A DNA stretch of 58,651 bases from Bacteroidales bacterium. Its GTDB lineage: Bacteria > Bacteroidota > Bacteroidia > Bacteroidales > UBA932. Where the stretch lies: NCBI GenBank assembly GCA_017529425.1, contig JAFXNQ010000048.1, positions 1 through 58,651 of the forward strand, read 5' to 3'. The position numbers and the translations under genes are program-made. The notes under the pieces are model-generated. The model worked only from the letters and a program-made list of their open reading frames with translations, was not told the DNA's origin and did no database searches. Shown in pieces: positions 50,780-58,651 of this stretch (the first letter of the stretch is position 1; each line of letters opens with the position of its first letter).

Positions 50780-52189
50780 ATGAAAAAGTATTTAGCAATA
50801 ATCACCATAGCTATCCTGGCGGTTTCCTGCAATTTCCTCGACGAGGATCTCAAGGGCGGTTATACCTCAGAGAACTACTATACATCTTCCAGCAAAGCGG
50901 AGATGGCTGTAAATGCTGTGTACAACTCGCTGTACAACAATATACTCTGGATGTTCGGCGACGTGGCCTCTGATGACTCCGTCAAAGGCGGCGACGCCGG
51001 CGACCAGCCACAGATCAACGAGATCAACGATCTTAACGCCACCACCGACAACGGCTCGCTCAACACCTTCTGGAGCGACACCTATGAGACAATATCAAGG
51101 GCAAACAACGTCATTGAGTATGTCGGTGAAATGGATATAGATTCTAAACTAAAGGGCCGTCTGGTGGGCGAAGCTAAATTCCTCCGGGCATATTCGTATT
51201 TCAATCTGGTGAATATCTTCGGAAGCGTGCCGCTCAAGACAAAGCCCCAGAACACCAGTGAAAACATCCACGTCGGCCTTTCAGGCATCGATAAGATTTA
51301 TGAATTGATAGATGCCGATCTGACAGATGCCGCCGGCACTCTTACCGACACAAAAGACGGCCGTGCCAACCGCAGTGCAGCATATGCGCTGCTTGCAAAG
51401 AGCAAGCTCTTCCAGGGCAAATACGCCGAGGCGGTGGAGGCAATCAATTCATTTGAGAGTGTCAACGCAGGATATGCACTTGAAACCGATTATGCCAATC
51501 TTTTCAAGACCGGTGGCGAGAATAGCAAGGAGAGCATTTTTGCAATCCGCTACGGCAACAGCAAAATAACATCCAGGGGCAACAGTCTCAATGTCTGGTT
51601 CTCCCCGGCAGTAGAGGAGGGAGGGTATCACTTTAACCAGCCCACCGACGATTATGTGGCCTGCTTCGACGAGAAGACAGCCGCAGGTGGCGACGATCCC
51701 CGTCTGGACGCATCCATAGGCCGCGATGGCAAACCTTGGTTCAACGGCACTACATTCGACGCCGCCTGGGGCAACGAGACCGGTTACCTGGTGAAGAAAT
51801 ACGATGAAGACAAGGTAGAGGGTCTGGCAAAGAGTCAGAGCACCATACCCCAGCATCGTATCCGCTATGCGGAGGTGCTGCTCCTTAAGGCAGAAGCGCT
51901 CAACGAGGCCTCCGCTTCAAATGTCGGTGCTGCTGCATCGGCCCTCAATCAGGTGCGCAACAGAGCCGGACTGGCAAATACTGCCGCCGGCACCCAGTCG
52001 GCAATGCGCGATGCGATCCGCAAGGAACGCCGCCGCGAACTGGGCTTTGAGTTCCACCGTTTCTTTGACGTGATGCGCTACGGTAAAGAATATGCAGTAG
52101 CGGCTCTTGGAACCGGTGCCTGGAGCGCCGAAAGGTATTATTTCCCTATCCCTCAAAGCGAAACAGATGCAAATGCAGCTCTGAAATAG
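50780..52189 (+). CDS. susD-like: SusD-like outer-membrane glycan-binding lipoprotein
   Basis: A 469-residue surface lipoprotein (lipobox AVSC at about residues 14-17) of the RagB/SusD family. The TPR-like N-terminal half shows the hallmarks NFLDEDLKG, AEMAVNAVYNSLY, ETISRANNVIEYV and KGRLVGEAKFLRAYSYFNLVNIFGSVPL; the C-terminal part has IRYAEVLLLKAEALNEA, AASALNQVRNRAGL and IRKERRRELGFEFHRFFDVMRYG. It forms the lid of the SusC channel. It is 4 nt behind susC, so the two are translated together. Confidence 0.98.
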   Translation: MKKYLAIITIAILAVSCNFLDEDLKGGYTSENYYTSSSKAEMAVNAVYNSLYNNILWMFGDVASDDSVKGGDAGDQPQINEINDLNATTDNGSLNTFWSDTYETISRANNVIEYVGEMDIDSKLKGRLVGEAKFLRAYSYFNLVNIFGSVPLKTKPQNTSENIHVGLSGIDKIYELIDADLTDAAGTLTDTKDGRANRSAAYALLAKSKLFQGKYAEAVEAINSFESVNAGYALETDYANLFKTGGENSKESIFAIRYGNSKITSRGNSLNVWFSPAVEEGGYHFNQPTDDYVACFDEKTAAGGDDPRLDASIGRDGKPWFNGTTFDAAWGNETGYLVKKYDEDKVEGLAKSQSTIPQHRIRYAEVLLLKAEALNEASASNVGAAASALNQVRNRAGLANTAAGTQSAMRDAIRKERRRELGFEFHRFFDVMRYGKEYAVAALGTGAWSAERYYFPIPQSETDANAALK

Positions 52190-52237
52190 ACCAAATAACT
52201 AATCATATTTATTAACAACTCAATTAATTACAAACAA

Positions 52238-53287
52238 ATGAAAAAGTTTTTTGCAATTGCAATGGTGGCCCTGACCCTTATGGCAGTGGGCTGCAACAAA
52301 GAAAAAGACCCTGCAAAGAATGTAGACAAGACAGCTCTGACTACCCTCGTGAACGAATGCCAGGGTATTATCAATGCTGCAACTACCGACAACTACCCCC
52401 AGGCAGCTATCGATGTTTTCAAGAAAGCTATCGAAGATGTCAAGGCTGCTGCGGACAACGCTGCCACTGACGCTGCTGTCGCAAGTCTGGTATCCCGTCT
52501 GACCGATGCCAAGACTACATTCCTGGCGACTGAACTCGACCAGATCAACCCGGATGACATTATCTTTGCCCTCTCTTTCGATGAAGGTAAGGGAACGGAA
52601 CTCAAGACCACCGGTAAGAACCAGTGGACCGCAGTTCTTCAGAAGGGCGCAGAAGAGCTCTTCCCTGCTACCAAGCTCCCCGAGTTCGTAGATGGTAAGG
52701 TAGGCAAAGCGCTCCATTTTGCAGACGCTTCCCACCTCTCTATCAGCGATTACGATGTGGCTAAAGTTACCGGCATCAAGAATCTGGCTATCTCCTGCTG
52801 GGTTAAGCCCGACCAGCTTCGCGCTTCCAACTACATTGTCTCCATCAACAGCTGGCATGTTTGGAAATTCCAGACCCAGGATGGTGGCAAGCCTTTCCTT
52901 ACCCTGGCTACCAACAACGGTATCACCGATATGGACAATGAGACCGACGGTTCTGTAGCAGTTGGTTCCTGGTCACATCTGGTAGTTTCCTGGGACGGTG
53001 CAACCGGCAACATCGATATGTATGTCAACGGTGAGCTTACCAAGACTTGGGAAGGTGCAGCACACGACGGCAAGCACAAAGCAGGCAGCATCATCAGCGC
53101 TCCCGAGAACGACAAGGTAGAGATTGCTATTGGTTCCGACGAAACAATCAATATGAAACGTGGTGCAGACAACGCTGAGATTTCAGCTTGGGATGCATAC
53201 TTTGCAGGTACCATTGACGAACTGGCCGTTTACAGCGCTCCCCTGACCGCAGGACAGGTCAAGAAGCTCTACAACGCTCAGAAATAA
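52238..53287 (+). CDS. LamG-domain surface glycan-binding lipoprotein
   Basis: A 349-residue lipoprotein (lipobox AVGC at about residues 16-19) in the position of SusE/SusF. The N-terminal quarter (about 25-100) is a helical FIVAR-like bundle (LTTLVNECQGIINAATTDNYPQAAIDVFKKAIEDVK) that probably acts as a spacer. Residues about 110-345 form a concanavalin-like LamG domain (FALSFDEGKGTEL, KVGKALHFADASHLSI, NLAISCWVKPD, VGSWSHLVVSWDGATGNIDMYVNGEL, FAGTIDELAVYSAPLTAGQVKKLYN). It is expected to bind the PUL glycan on the cell surface. It starts 48 nt after susD and is followed by a strong terminator. Confidence 0.9.
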   Translation: MKKFFAIAMVALTLMAVGCNKEKDPAKNVDKTALTTLVNECQGIINAATTDNYPQAAIDVFKKAIEDVKAAADNAATDAAVASLVSRLTDAKTTFLATELDQINPDDIIFALSFDEGKGTELKTTGKNQWTAVLQKGAEELFPATKLPEFVDGKVGKALHFADASHLSISDYDVAKVTGIKNLAISCWVKPDQLRASNYIVSINSWHVWKFQTQDGGKPFLTLATNNGITDMDNETDGSVAVGSWSHLVVSWDGATGNIDMYVNGELTKTWEGAAHDGKHKAGSIISAPENDKVEIAIGSDETINMKRGADNAEISAWDAYFAGTIDELAVYSAPLTAGQVKKLYNAQK

Positions 53288-53300
53288 TACTGTGCCTTTA

Positions 53301-53339
53301 GGCAGGCGGCGGCTGACCCTGCCGCCTGTCACTTTTTTT
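53301..53339 (+). terminator. Terminator after the LamG gene
   Basis: GGCAGGCGGC (53301-53310) pairs with GCCGCCTGTC (53321-53330), nine of ten positions matching, followed by seven T residues. It would reduce read-through into the second glycosidase-like gene 13 nt downstream, which has no obvious promoter of its own. Confidence 0.88.
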
Positions 53340-53351
53340 AACTAACATCAA

Positions 53352-55037
53352 ATGAAGAGATTAGCCACTGTGGCGGCATTGTTTGCCGCTCTTCTGTCCT
53401 GTGATAAACCCAATCCCGGGGAAAATCCCCTTGCTGAGGCTATCCTCGGCTTCCCGATATCCCAGAAAAGTATCGACAGGGTCGATAATATGCCGGCAAT
53501 CCCGCAGCCATATAAGATGCTCGACTGGCGGCAGAAGGCGCTTGACTATGACAGCTATGTGTTTGACTGGGACGCCAGGGATGATGTCCGTCCGCTGATC
53601 TGGCTGGACAACTCCAAGCGCAACGGCGACCAGGAGGCGTTCGGCCTCAAGACCACGGTTGGCGACAACCGCTCCGGCCCCGACCACGAGGCTATCAATA
53701 CTATGGCGGCGGTGATGGGCGCCGGCCTGGTAGGCATCGACAAGGTTTCAGGTGACGGGCACAACTACCCTAAAATGCTGCAGAAATACTTTGCCAGCGA
53801 CGAGCGGTGGAATATTATGCTCAACAACACCGCCGGCACAGCCACAGACTGGTGGTACAATGTCCTTCCCAATCTGCTTTACTGGGGAGTATGTGATATC
53901 TTCCCCGGTGTAGAAGGCGCCGACCAGATACAGAAGACCATCGCCAACCAGTTCGCTACTGCCGACGAGACACTGGGCGACAACTACAGCTACAGTTTCT
54001 TCAATTATTACTCGATGCACGGTTTCTCTAACAAGATTCCTAAGCAGGAAGACGCGGCGGCCGGCCACGCCTATGTCCTGCTGCAGGCCTGGCGCAAGTT
54101 TGGCGACCAGCGTTACCTGGACCGTGCCATCAACGCTATGAACGTACTTAACGCGCAGCCTCAGAGCCGTTTTTATGAGATTCTTATGCCTTTTGGTGCC
54201 TATTGCGCCGCTTGGTTGAATACATATAAAGGCACAGAGTATGATTTAGGCAAGATAATAAGTTGGTCGTTCGATGGCTCACGGGGCCGATGGGGATGGG
54301 GTGTGATATGCGACCGCTGGGGAGACTATGACGTGTACGGGCTCCAGGGCAGCATCACCGACGGCGGTGGTTACGCCTTTCAGATGAACTGCTACGAAAT
54401 GGCCTGGCCATTGGTGCCGATGGTGAAGTATGCTCCGGAATATGCCACGATGATAGGGAAGTGGATGCTGAACAACGCCAATGCTTCCAGATTATTTTTC
54501 CCTCTTGAGATAGACGACGCCCATCAGGCCTGCCCCGAGCTGAAGGATATCACAGGCAACATAATAGGTTATGAAGGGTTGCGCAAGACCGACAGATATG
54601 GCAAAGTGGGAGGCGTACCCGTGGCAGAAGGTGACGGCCCCTCCTGGAGTGCCAGCAATCCACAGAGCACGATGTTCAGCCTCTACAGCACATCACCGGT
54701 GGGGATATTCGGGTCCATTATCTCAACTACCGACGTGGAGTGCATACTGTCTCTGGATTGTAATGCCACCGACTTCTATGCAGACCGCAGATATCCCTGC
54801 CACCTGATGTATAACCCATACGAAGAGGATAAAGTAGTGACATATACCTGCAGCGCCGCGTGCGACTTGTTTGATGCAGTAGGATGTGACTTTGTGAGTA
54901 AAAACGTCTCCGGCACCATACAGGTCACAGTTCCGGCTCAGGGCTCGGTTCTGCTTTACGAGCTGCCGAAGGGTACTACGCTATATTATATCGGTACCAA
55001 AATCGGCACCAGAGATGGCCTGATTCTCACACACTGA
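53352..55037 (+). CDS. PUL lipoprotein, putative all-helical glycosidase of unrecognised family (copy 2)
   Basis: A 561-residue lipoprotein (lipobox LLSC, residues 14-17), paralogous along its length to the product at 46014-47720. Shared blocks include LDWRQKALDYDSYVFDWD, DWWYNVLPNLLYWGVCDIFPG, IPKQEDAAAGHAYVLLQAW, SRFYEILMPFGAYCAAWLN, RWGDYDVYGLQGSITDGGGYAF, IGKWMLNNANASRLFFP and LDCNATDFYADRRYPCHLMYNP. I do not recognise the family; invariant acidic residues in KQEDAAAGHA, DRWGDYD and TDGGG are candidates for catalysis. It is downstream of the LamG terminator and is probably fed by partial read-through. Its stop codon abuts that of the convergent neighbour. Confidence 0.8.
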   Translation: MKRLATVAALFAALLSCDKPNPGENPLAEAILGFPISQKSIDRVDNMPAIPQPYKMLDWRQKALDYDSYVFDWDARDDVRPLIWLDNSKRNGDQEAFGLKTTVGDNRSGPDHEAINTMAAVMGAGLVGIDKVSGDGHNYPKMLQKYFASDERWNIMLNNTAGTATDWWYNVLPNLLYWGVCDIFPGVEGADQIQKTIANQFATADETLGDNYSYSFFNYYSMHGFSNKIPKQEDAAAGHAYVLLQAWRKFGDQRYLDRAINAMNVLNAQPQSRFYEILMPFGAYCAAWLNTYKGTEYDLGKIISWSFDGSRGRWGWGVICDRWGDYDVYGLQGSITDGGGYAFQMNCYEMAWPLVPMVKYAPEYATMIGKWMLNNANASRLFFPLEIDDAHQACPELKDITGNIIGYEGLRKTDRYGKVGGVPVAEGDGPSWSASNPQSTMFSLYSTSPVGIFGSIISTTDVECILSLDCNATDFYADRRYPCHLMYNPYEEDKVVTYTCSAACDLFDAVGCDFVSKNVSGTIQVTVPAQGSVLLYELPKGTTLYYIGTKIGTRDGLILTH

Positions 55038-56345
55038 TCATTTGGTCTCGATCAGCAGGCCCTGATTTGGTTTGATCGGGATTTCGTACCAGCCCCCGCA
55101 TTTGCGTTTGGCCGGTATGGGACCGTCGCCGCCGGTGATGCGCACCCTGCGGCGCGATTTGAAGCGCAGCGTAAAGTTCAAATCCCCGACATCATAGGGG
55201 TCGCCCGCGGGGCAGATGAACAATGCGCGCTTGCGGCCGCCGTTGCGGGCGCTCATCTTGCCAACCAGCAGCGGGCAGCCTCCTGCATCTATGTCAGAGA
55301 AGACGCCGTCGTCGTATCTTTCGCTGTTCACCATTCCGCTCCCCTCTATCATAGTTTCTGCAAGGCCGGTAAAGCCTGTGCAATATGTTGAGTCGTTGCG
55401 GTATTTCATATACCTTTCGCCCAGGGTGTGAATCTCTGCATTGACCTTTTTCAGCTTATCGTACTGCTGGGTTTTGCTCCCGTCCCCGTACAGGACCTGG
55501 TTGTACCACCATCCGAAACAGTAGCAGGCCCAGGTGATGTTTTCGGCTCCGTATGCCATCGCAGAGTAGGCCTGGAAGCGGAGCTGGTTCTCGGATATCC
55601 ACTCCTCCAGTTTGGCGCTGTTCACCTGCACGGTGACCCACATGCTGCGGCCGGTGCGCCGGCACGCTTCTGAGACTATCCGCATATTGGCATAGTCCTG
55701 CTGCACTCCGCCATTCTGGTAGTAGAAATCGTATGATATGAAGTCGGTTGGTACATACTTGCAATACTGGTCGATATAGTCCTGATAGGACGCCGTGCCC
55801 AGGGCTCCCCTGGCCGGGTCGTTGCCGGTGCGCGGTCCGGGTGCGTATATGGGGTGCAGATTGATGTGTGTGAACTGGTTGGGGAAGAGTGCCTCCATCC
55901 TGGTCGTGACTTCCCCTATGTACGGAAAGTCCAGGCACGACGGTTCGTCCACTATACAGATGCCCCATATTGCAGGATGGTCGGTGAATTTGGCCGCTCC
56001 AGCCTCATATTCACTTATGGGGTGCTGCGTCTGAAGGGTGCCGGCATTGTCTCCGAATCCGCCCCACCACAGCGGAACGGTGCCGACCAGGATAGCCCCG
56101 ACACCGTATTTGGAGAACAGATTCAGTGCGGCGGTATCGTTGTTCATATACATCATAAAGTCAATCCCGCAATCGGCCACGTCTTTGATATGGGCCTCGC
56201 TGCGGGAATTGCCCTGCAGGATGTAGGCTCCGACATTGAGCTTGCTGCGGTCCATACGGCCGTGCTTGGTTACAAAAGAGGTGTTCTGCCCCGTGAGGGT
56301 TGCGGCCGACAAAGCCAGAGCCAGTATTATGATGAGCTTTTTCAT
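55038..56345 (-). CDS. Exported TIM-barrel protein, putative glycoside hydrolase
   Basis: A 435-residue protein with a Sec signal peptide (MKKLIIILALALSAATLTGQ). The central part reads like a TIM barrel of clan GH-A type: LNVGAYILQG, CGIDFMMYMN, VGAILVGTVPLWWGGF, AIWGICIVDEPSCLDFPYIGEV (Glu in a beta-4-like strand, a typical acid/base position), FISYDFYYQNGG, MWVTVQVN and a final beta domain (LNFTLRFKSRRRVRITGG). It resembles DUF4434 or GH42-like enzymes, but I cannot name the family. It converges with the second glycosidase-like lipoprotein gene: the stops are adjacent in the palindrome TGATCA. It follows the nuclease gene after 12 nt. Confidence 0.75.
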   Translation of the reverse strand: MKKLIIILALALSAATLTGQNTSFVTKHGRMDRSKLNVGAYILQGNSRSEAHIKDVADCGIDFMMYMNNDTAALNLFSKYGVGAILVGTVPLWWGGFGDNAGTLQTQHPISEYEAGAAKFTDHPAIWGICIVDEPSCLDFPYIGEVTTRMEALFPNQFTHINLHPIYAPGPRTGNDPARGALGTASYQDYIDQYCKYVPTDFISYDFYYQNGGVQQDYANMRIVSEACRRTGRSMWVTVQVNSAKLEEWISENQLRFQAYSAMAYGAENITWACYCFGWWYNQVLYGDGSKTQQYDKLKKVNAEIHTLGERYMKYRNDSTYCTGFTGLAETMIEGSGMVNSERYDDGVFSDIDAGGCPLLVGKMSARNGGRKRALFICPAGDPYDVGDLNFTLRFKSRRRVRITGGDGPIPAKRKCGGWYEIPIKPNQGLLIETK

Positions 56346-56357
56346 CGCTTCGCTTGT

Positions 56358-57122
56358 TTACCAGTCTTTCAGGTTTGCGTGTTCTTCTATGATGCGGCGG
56401 TCCCGCGAGGAGAGATTGGGGAAAAAGTCTATGCCTGTGGCGCGCTCGACCTCCTCTATTGTGACAACGCACTGCTTCATTGTCTGCTTGCGCTCGCTGT
56501 TGTCGCAGACGAAGCCGATTCCGCGCCTGGTGCCGTTCATACAGACCACAACCTTGAAGAAAGCGTCCGGAACCGCAACATCGTTGGAGCCGATGGTCTC
56601 GTGATTCTTGCCTAATATGGGGCCGCTTACGATATAGATGTCGTCATATTCCCTGGCCCACTCGCGGCACATCATCTCGATACTGTTCCAAACCCCGGAA
56701 TTGCAGCGCTCCGTCTGGGGACAGATGTTAGAATATGCAAACGTATCGTACATCGCGGTGCGGTTCCATTTGTTGTCGCCCGCAAGGCACATATGACCCC
56801 GGGTATAGCCGCTGCGGCGGTAGTCGGCATTCGTGGCGCGGGGTTTGGGTACCTTGCTGTCTTCGTGGTAGGCATTGCCGGGGCGGACGGCGTCGCCGTT
56901 GGCCCTCTCCTGTGTCAGATGCCAGAATACCCAGTTGGGCAGGCGGGTGTCGCAATTATATGACAGGATATAGCCTTTCCTCTCTATGATCTGCTCTTTC
57001 ACCCCGCGGATCTCGGCGGGGATCAGTTTGCGGTAAGTGGCTTTGGAGGTTCTGCTGAAGATGCCGCAGGAGGTGAGCATCAACAGTAACGCTACTGCAA
57101 AATACTTTAAAAAGCGCTTCAT
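56358..57122 (-). CDS. Secreted DNA/RNA non-specific endonuclease lipoprotein (NUC1 family)
   Basis: A 254-residue lipoprotein (lipobox LTSC at about residues 16-19) of the beta-beta-alpha-metal nuclease family. The active-site region reads SGYTRGHMCLAGDNKWN, with the catalytic His in RGH and the Asp of the canonical DRGH replaced by Thr; the metal-binding Asn is in YSNICPQ. Other marks are LPNWVFWHLT, EYDDIYIVSGPI and VPDAFFKVVVC. It probably degrades nucleic acids in the envelope or at the surface for nutrient use. It is the first gene of a two-gene unit with the TIM-barrel protein. Confidence 0.92.
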   Translation of the reverse strand: MKRFLKYFAVALLLMLTSCGIFSRTSKATYRKLIPAEIRGVKEQIIERKGYILSYNCDTRLPNWVFWHLTQERANGDAVRPGNAYHEDSKVPKPRATNADYRRSGYTRGHMCLAGDNKWNRTAMYDTFAYSNICPQTERCNSGVWNSIEMMCREWAREYDDIYIVSGPILGKNHETIGSNDVAVPDAFFKVVVCMNGTRRGIGFVCDNSERKQTMKQCVVTIEEVERATGIDFFPNLSSRDRRIIEEHANLKDW

Positions 57123-57145
57123 AATATTTATGTTTTATTCTATCG

Positions 57146-57153
57146 CAAATATA
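57146..57153 (-). promoter_or_regulatory. -7 promoter element of the nuclease operon
   Basis: TATATTTG on the minus strand, 23 nt from the ATG at 57122. Confidence 0.6.
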
Positions 57154-57244
57154 ATAATCTTTCACTAATCATCTTCTGACAATTTGGCAGAAAAATGCGG
57201 ATGGCAAATATGTTGATTATTATGCAGGCAAAGGAGAAAAAACA

Positions 57245-58651
57245 ATGAATCAGAATATTCAAGAATTGGAAAAGTACGCCGTGAACCTCAACGAGAGGGC
57301 GCGTGCGTCAAAACTGGATCCTGTGATCGGCCGTGACGACGAGATCCGCAGGGTGCTTCAGATTCTTAGCCGGAGAACTAAGAACAACCCGATTCTGGTG
57401 GGCGAGCCCGGTGTGGGCAAGACCGCCATCAGCGAGGGCATCGCGCAGAGGATCATAAACGGCGATGTGCCTGAGAACCTTAAGACAAAGACCATCTACT
57501 CGCTGGATATGGGTGCGCTGATTGCAGGTGCAAAATACCAGGGCGAGTTTGAAGAGCGGCTCAAAGGGGTGGTCAAAACCGTATGCGAGAGCAACGGCGA
57601 GATAATCCTCTTCATAGATGAAATCCACACACTGGTCGGCGCAGGACGTACTTCCGGTGCGATGGATGCCGCAAACATCCTGAAGCCGGCGCTTGCCCGC
57701 GGCGAACTGAGGGCCATCGGCTCCACCACCCTGGATGAGTACCAGAAGTATTTCGAGACCGACAAGGCGCTGGAGCGCCGTTTCCAGATGGTGATGATTG
57801 ACGAGCCATCTCCCGCTGAGTCCATTTCGATCCTGCGTGGCCTGAAGGAGAAGTATGAGAATCACCATAAGGTACGTATCGAAGACGATGCGATTATCGC
57901 GGCCGTACAACTGTCCCATCGCTATATCACCAACCGTTTCCTCCCCGACAAGGCGATTGACCTGGTGGATGAGGCGGCCAGCAAGCTCCGTCTGGAGATG
58001 AACTCCGTGCCCGAGCCCATCGACGACCTGAACCATCGTATCAAGCAGCTGGAGATAGAGAAGGCTGCCATCAAGCGCGAGGGTGAGGGTACCAAACTCG
58101 ACAAGATAAATGAAGAGCTCGCAGCTACCAAAGCCGAGCAGGAACGCCTGATGTCCAAGTGGAACAGCGAGAAGGATGTCCTGAGCGACCTTAGCAACAA
58201 GAGACAGGAGCTTGAGAACCTGCGCCACGAGGCGGAGACGGCAGAGCGCAGCGGCGACTATGGACGTGTGGCTGAAATCCGCTACGGCCGCATGCAACAG
58301 GTGCAGAGTGATATAGACCGCCTTACCAAAGAGAAGGAGGGCTGGGAGAACCCCATCATGAACGAAGCTGTAAGCGAAGATGATATCGCGGAGGTTGTTG
58401 CCCGCTGGACCGGTATCCCCGTGAGCAAGATGATGCAGAGCGAAAAAGAGAAGTTGCTTCATATCGAAGAGGAGTTGCACAAGAGGGTAGTGGGGCAGGA
58501 GGAGGCCATCAGCGCGGTAGCCAATGCGGTTCGCCGCAGCCGTGCCGGCCTGCAGAACGAGAAGCGTCCCATAGGCTCTTTCCTCTTCATGGGTACCACC
58601 GGCGTGGGCAAGACAGAGCTGGCCAAGGCGCTGGCTGAGTATCTGTTCGAC
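57245..58651 (+). CDS. clpB: ClpB-type disaggregase lacking the N-domain, 5' part only
   Basis: AAA+ unfoldase that rescues aggregated proteins with DnaK. The frame is open from ATG 57245 to the end of the window (469 residues). It begins [20 protein letters not shown], which corresponds to the linker just before the first AAA+ domain; the roughly 150-residue Clp_N domain found in most ClpB proteins is absent, and only 122 nt separate this start from the divergent nuclease gene. Visible parts are Walker A GEPGVGKT (53-60), Walker B ILFIDE, the ClpB coiled-coil M domain (about 265-380), [16 protein letters not shown] and the second Walker A GTTGVGKT (450-457). A GGAG 9 nt upstream of the ATG is an unusually clear Shine-Dalgarno sequence here. 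Confidence 0.93.
   Translation, partial: MNQNIQELEKYAVNLNERARASKLDPVIGRDDEIRRVLQILSRRTKNNPILVGEPGVGKTAISEGIAQRIINGDVPENLKTKTIYSLDMGALIAGAKYQGEFEERLKGVVKTVCESNGEIILFIDEIHTLVGAGRTSGAMDAANILKPALARGELRAIGSTTLDEYQKYFETDKALERRFQMVMIDEPSPAESISILRGLKEKYENHHKVRIEDDAIIAAVQLSHRYITNRFLPDKAIDLVDEAASKLRLEMNSVPEPIDDLNHRIKQLEIEKAAIKREGEGTKLDKINEELAATKAEQERLMSKWNSEKDVLSDLSNKRQELENLRHEAETAERSGDYGRVAEIRYGRMQQVQSDIDRLTKEKEGWENPIMNEAVSEDDIAEVVARWTGIPVSKMMQSEKEKLLHIEEELHKRVVGQEEAISAVANAVRRSRAGLQNEKRPIGSFLFMGTTGVGKTELAKALAEYLFD

Noticed and set aside
57189-57206. Sigma-54-like element TTGGCAG-AAAAA-TGC upstream of clpB
   Set aside because: The GG and GC dinucleotides are one base closer than the required -24/-12 spacing, and no sigma-54 activator gene is in the window.
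1-58651. Mobile elements, CRISPR arrays, phage genes
   Set aside because: No transposase or integrase frame, no regularly spaced direct repeats apart from the 21-bp operator array, and no phage-type genes were seen.

Overview
The window is a chromosomal segment of a Bacteroidales-type bacterium (Bacteroidota). The evidence is a SusC/SusD pair, a hybrid two-component regulator, fimbrillin-like lipoproteins, many lipoprotein signal peptides, few Shine-Dalgarno sequences, and at least 17 copies of the Bacteroidota -7 promoter element TAnnTTTG placed in front of genes. The base composition looks GC-rich for the phylum, but I cannot resolve the genus. No insertion sequence, prophage, CRISPR array or rRNA gene was seen. 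One tRNA, one probable stand-alone structured RNA, and two ribosomal protein genes and one 42-residue peptide gene too short for routine ORF calling were found by eye.

Layout. 1-4106: end of serS, ruvC, a small membrane protein, then on the minus strand a PASTA protein - rluD - acetyltransferase operon, and rpmH. 4182-8322: polA-rsmG (minus) divergent from tpiA. 8341-12390: purB with a LolA-like gene (minus), divergent from dipeptidyl peptidase III. 12391-12772: a long non-coding gap holding a strong promoter and a candidate ncRNA. 12773-15885: complete proline operon proC-proB-proA (minus). 15938-22398: GH78 rhamnosidase, a tetraheme cytochrome fused to a formylglycine-generating-enzyme-like domain, and two exported lipoproteins (Gfo/Idh/MocA oxidoreductase and TIM-barrel isomerase/hydratase), followed by a convergent TonB-dependent receptor. 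24405-28118: a 42-residue peptide and two fimbrillin-like lipoproteins on either side of a VWA lipoprotein. 28129-32494: guaA divergent from typA, DUF177-rpmF, tRNA-Arg. 32558-37345: a giant envelope protein joining a TamB region to a TamA-like barrel. 37369-39778: BASS transporter, a membrane protein and a CPBP protease. 39780-55037: a polysaccharide utilisation locus (PUL). 55038-57122: a TIM-barrel lipoprotein-like enzyme and a secreted nuclease. 57245-end: a clpB that starts without its N-domain.

How the parts work together. The PUL has an outer-membrane import pair (SusC/SusD), a LamG surface binding protein, two paralogous lipoproteins that look like all-helical glycosidases of a family I do not recognise, a cytoplasmic GH130 enzyme and an MFS transporter. 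It is read divergently from its HTCS sensor, and a 21-bp-phased repeat array lies between them. GH130 suggests a beta-mannoside-containing glycan. The 18.6-22.4 kb cluster could be a periplasmic oxidative sugar-processing module linked to the quinone pool. The observations I rate highest are the TamB-TamA fusion, the tetraheme cytochrome/FGE-like fusion with its neighbours, the pair of unrecognised glycosidase-like paralogues, and the structured RNA near 12.4-12.6 kb.
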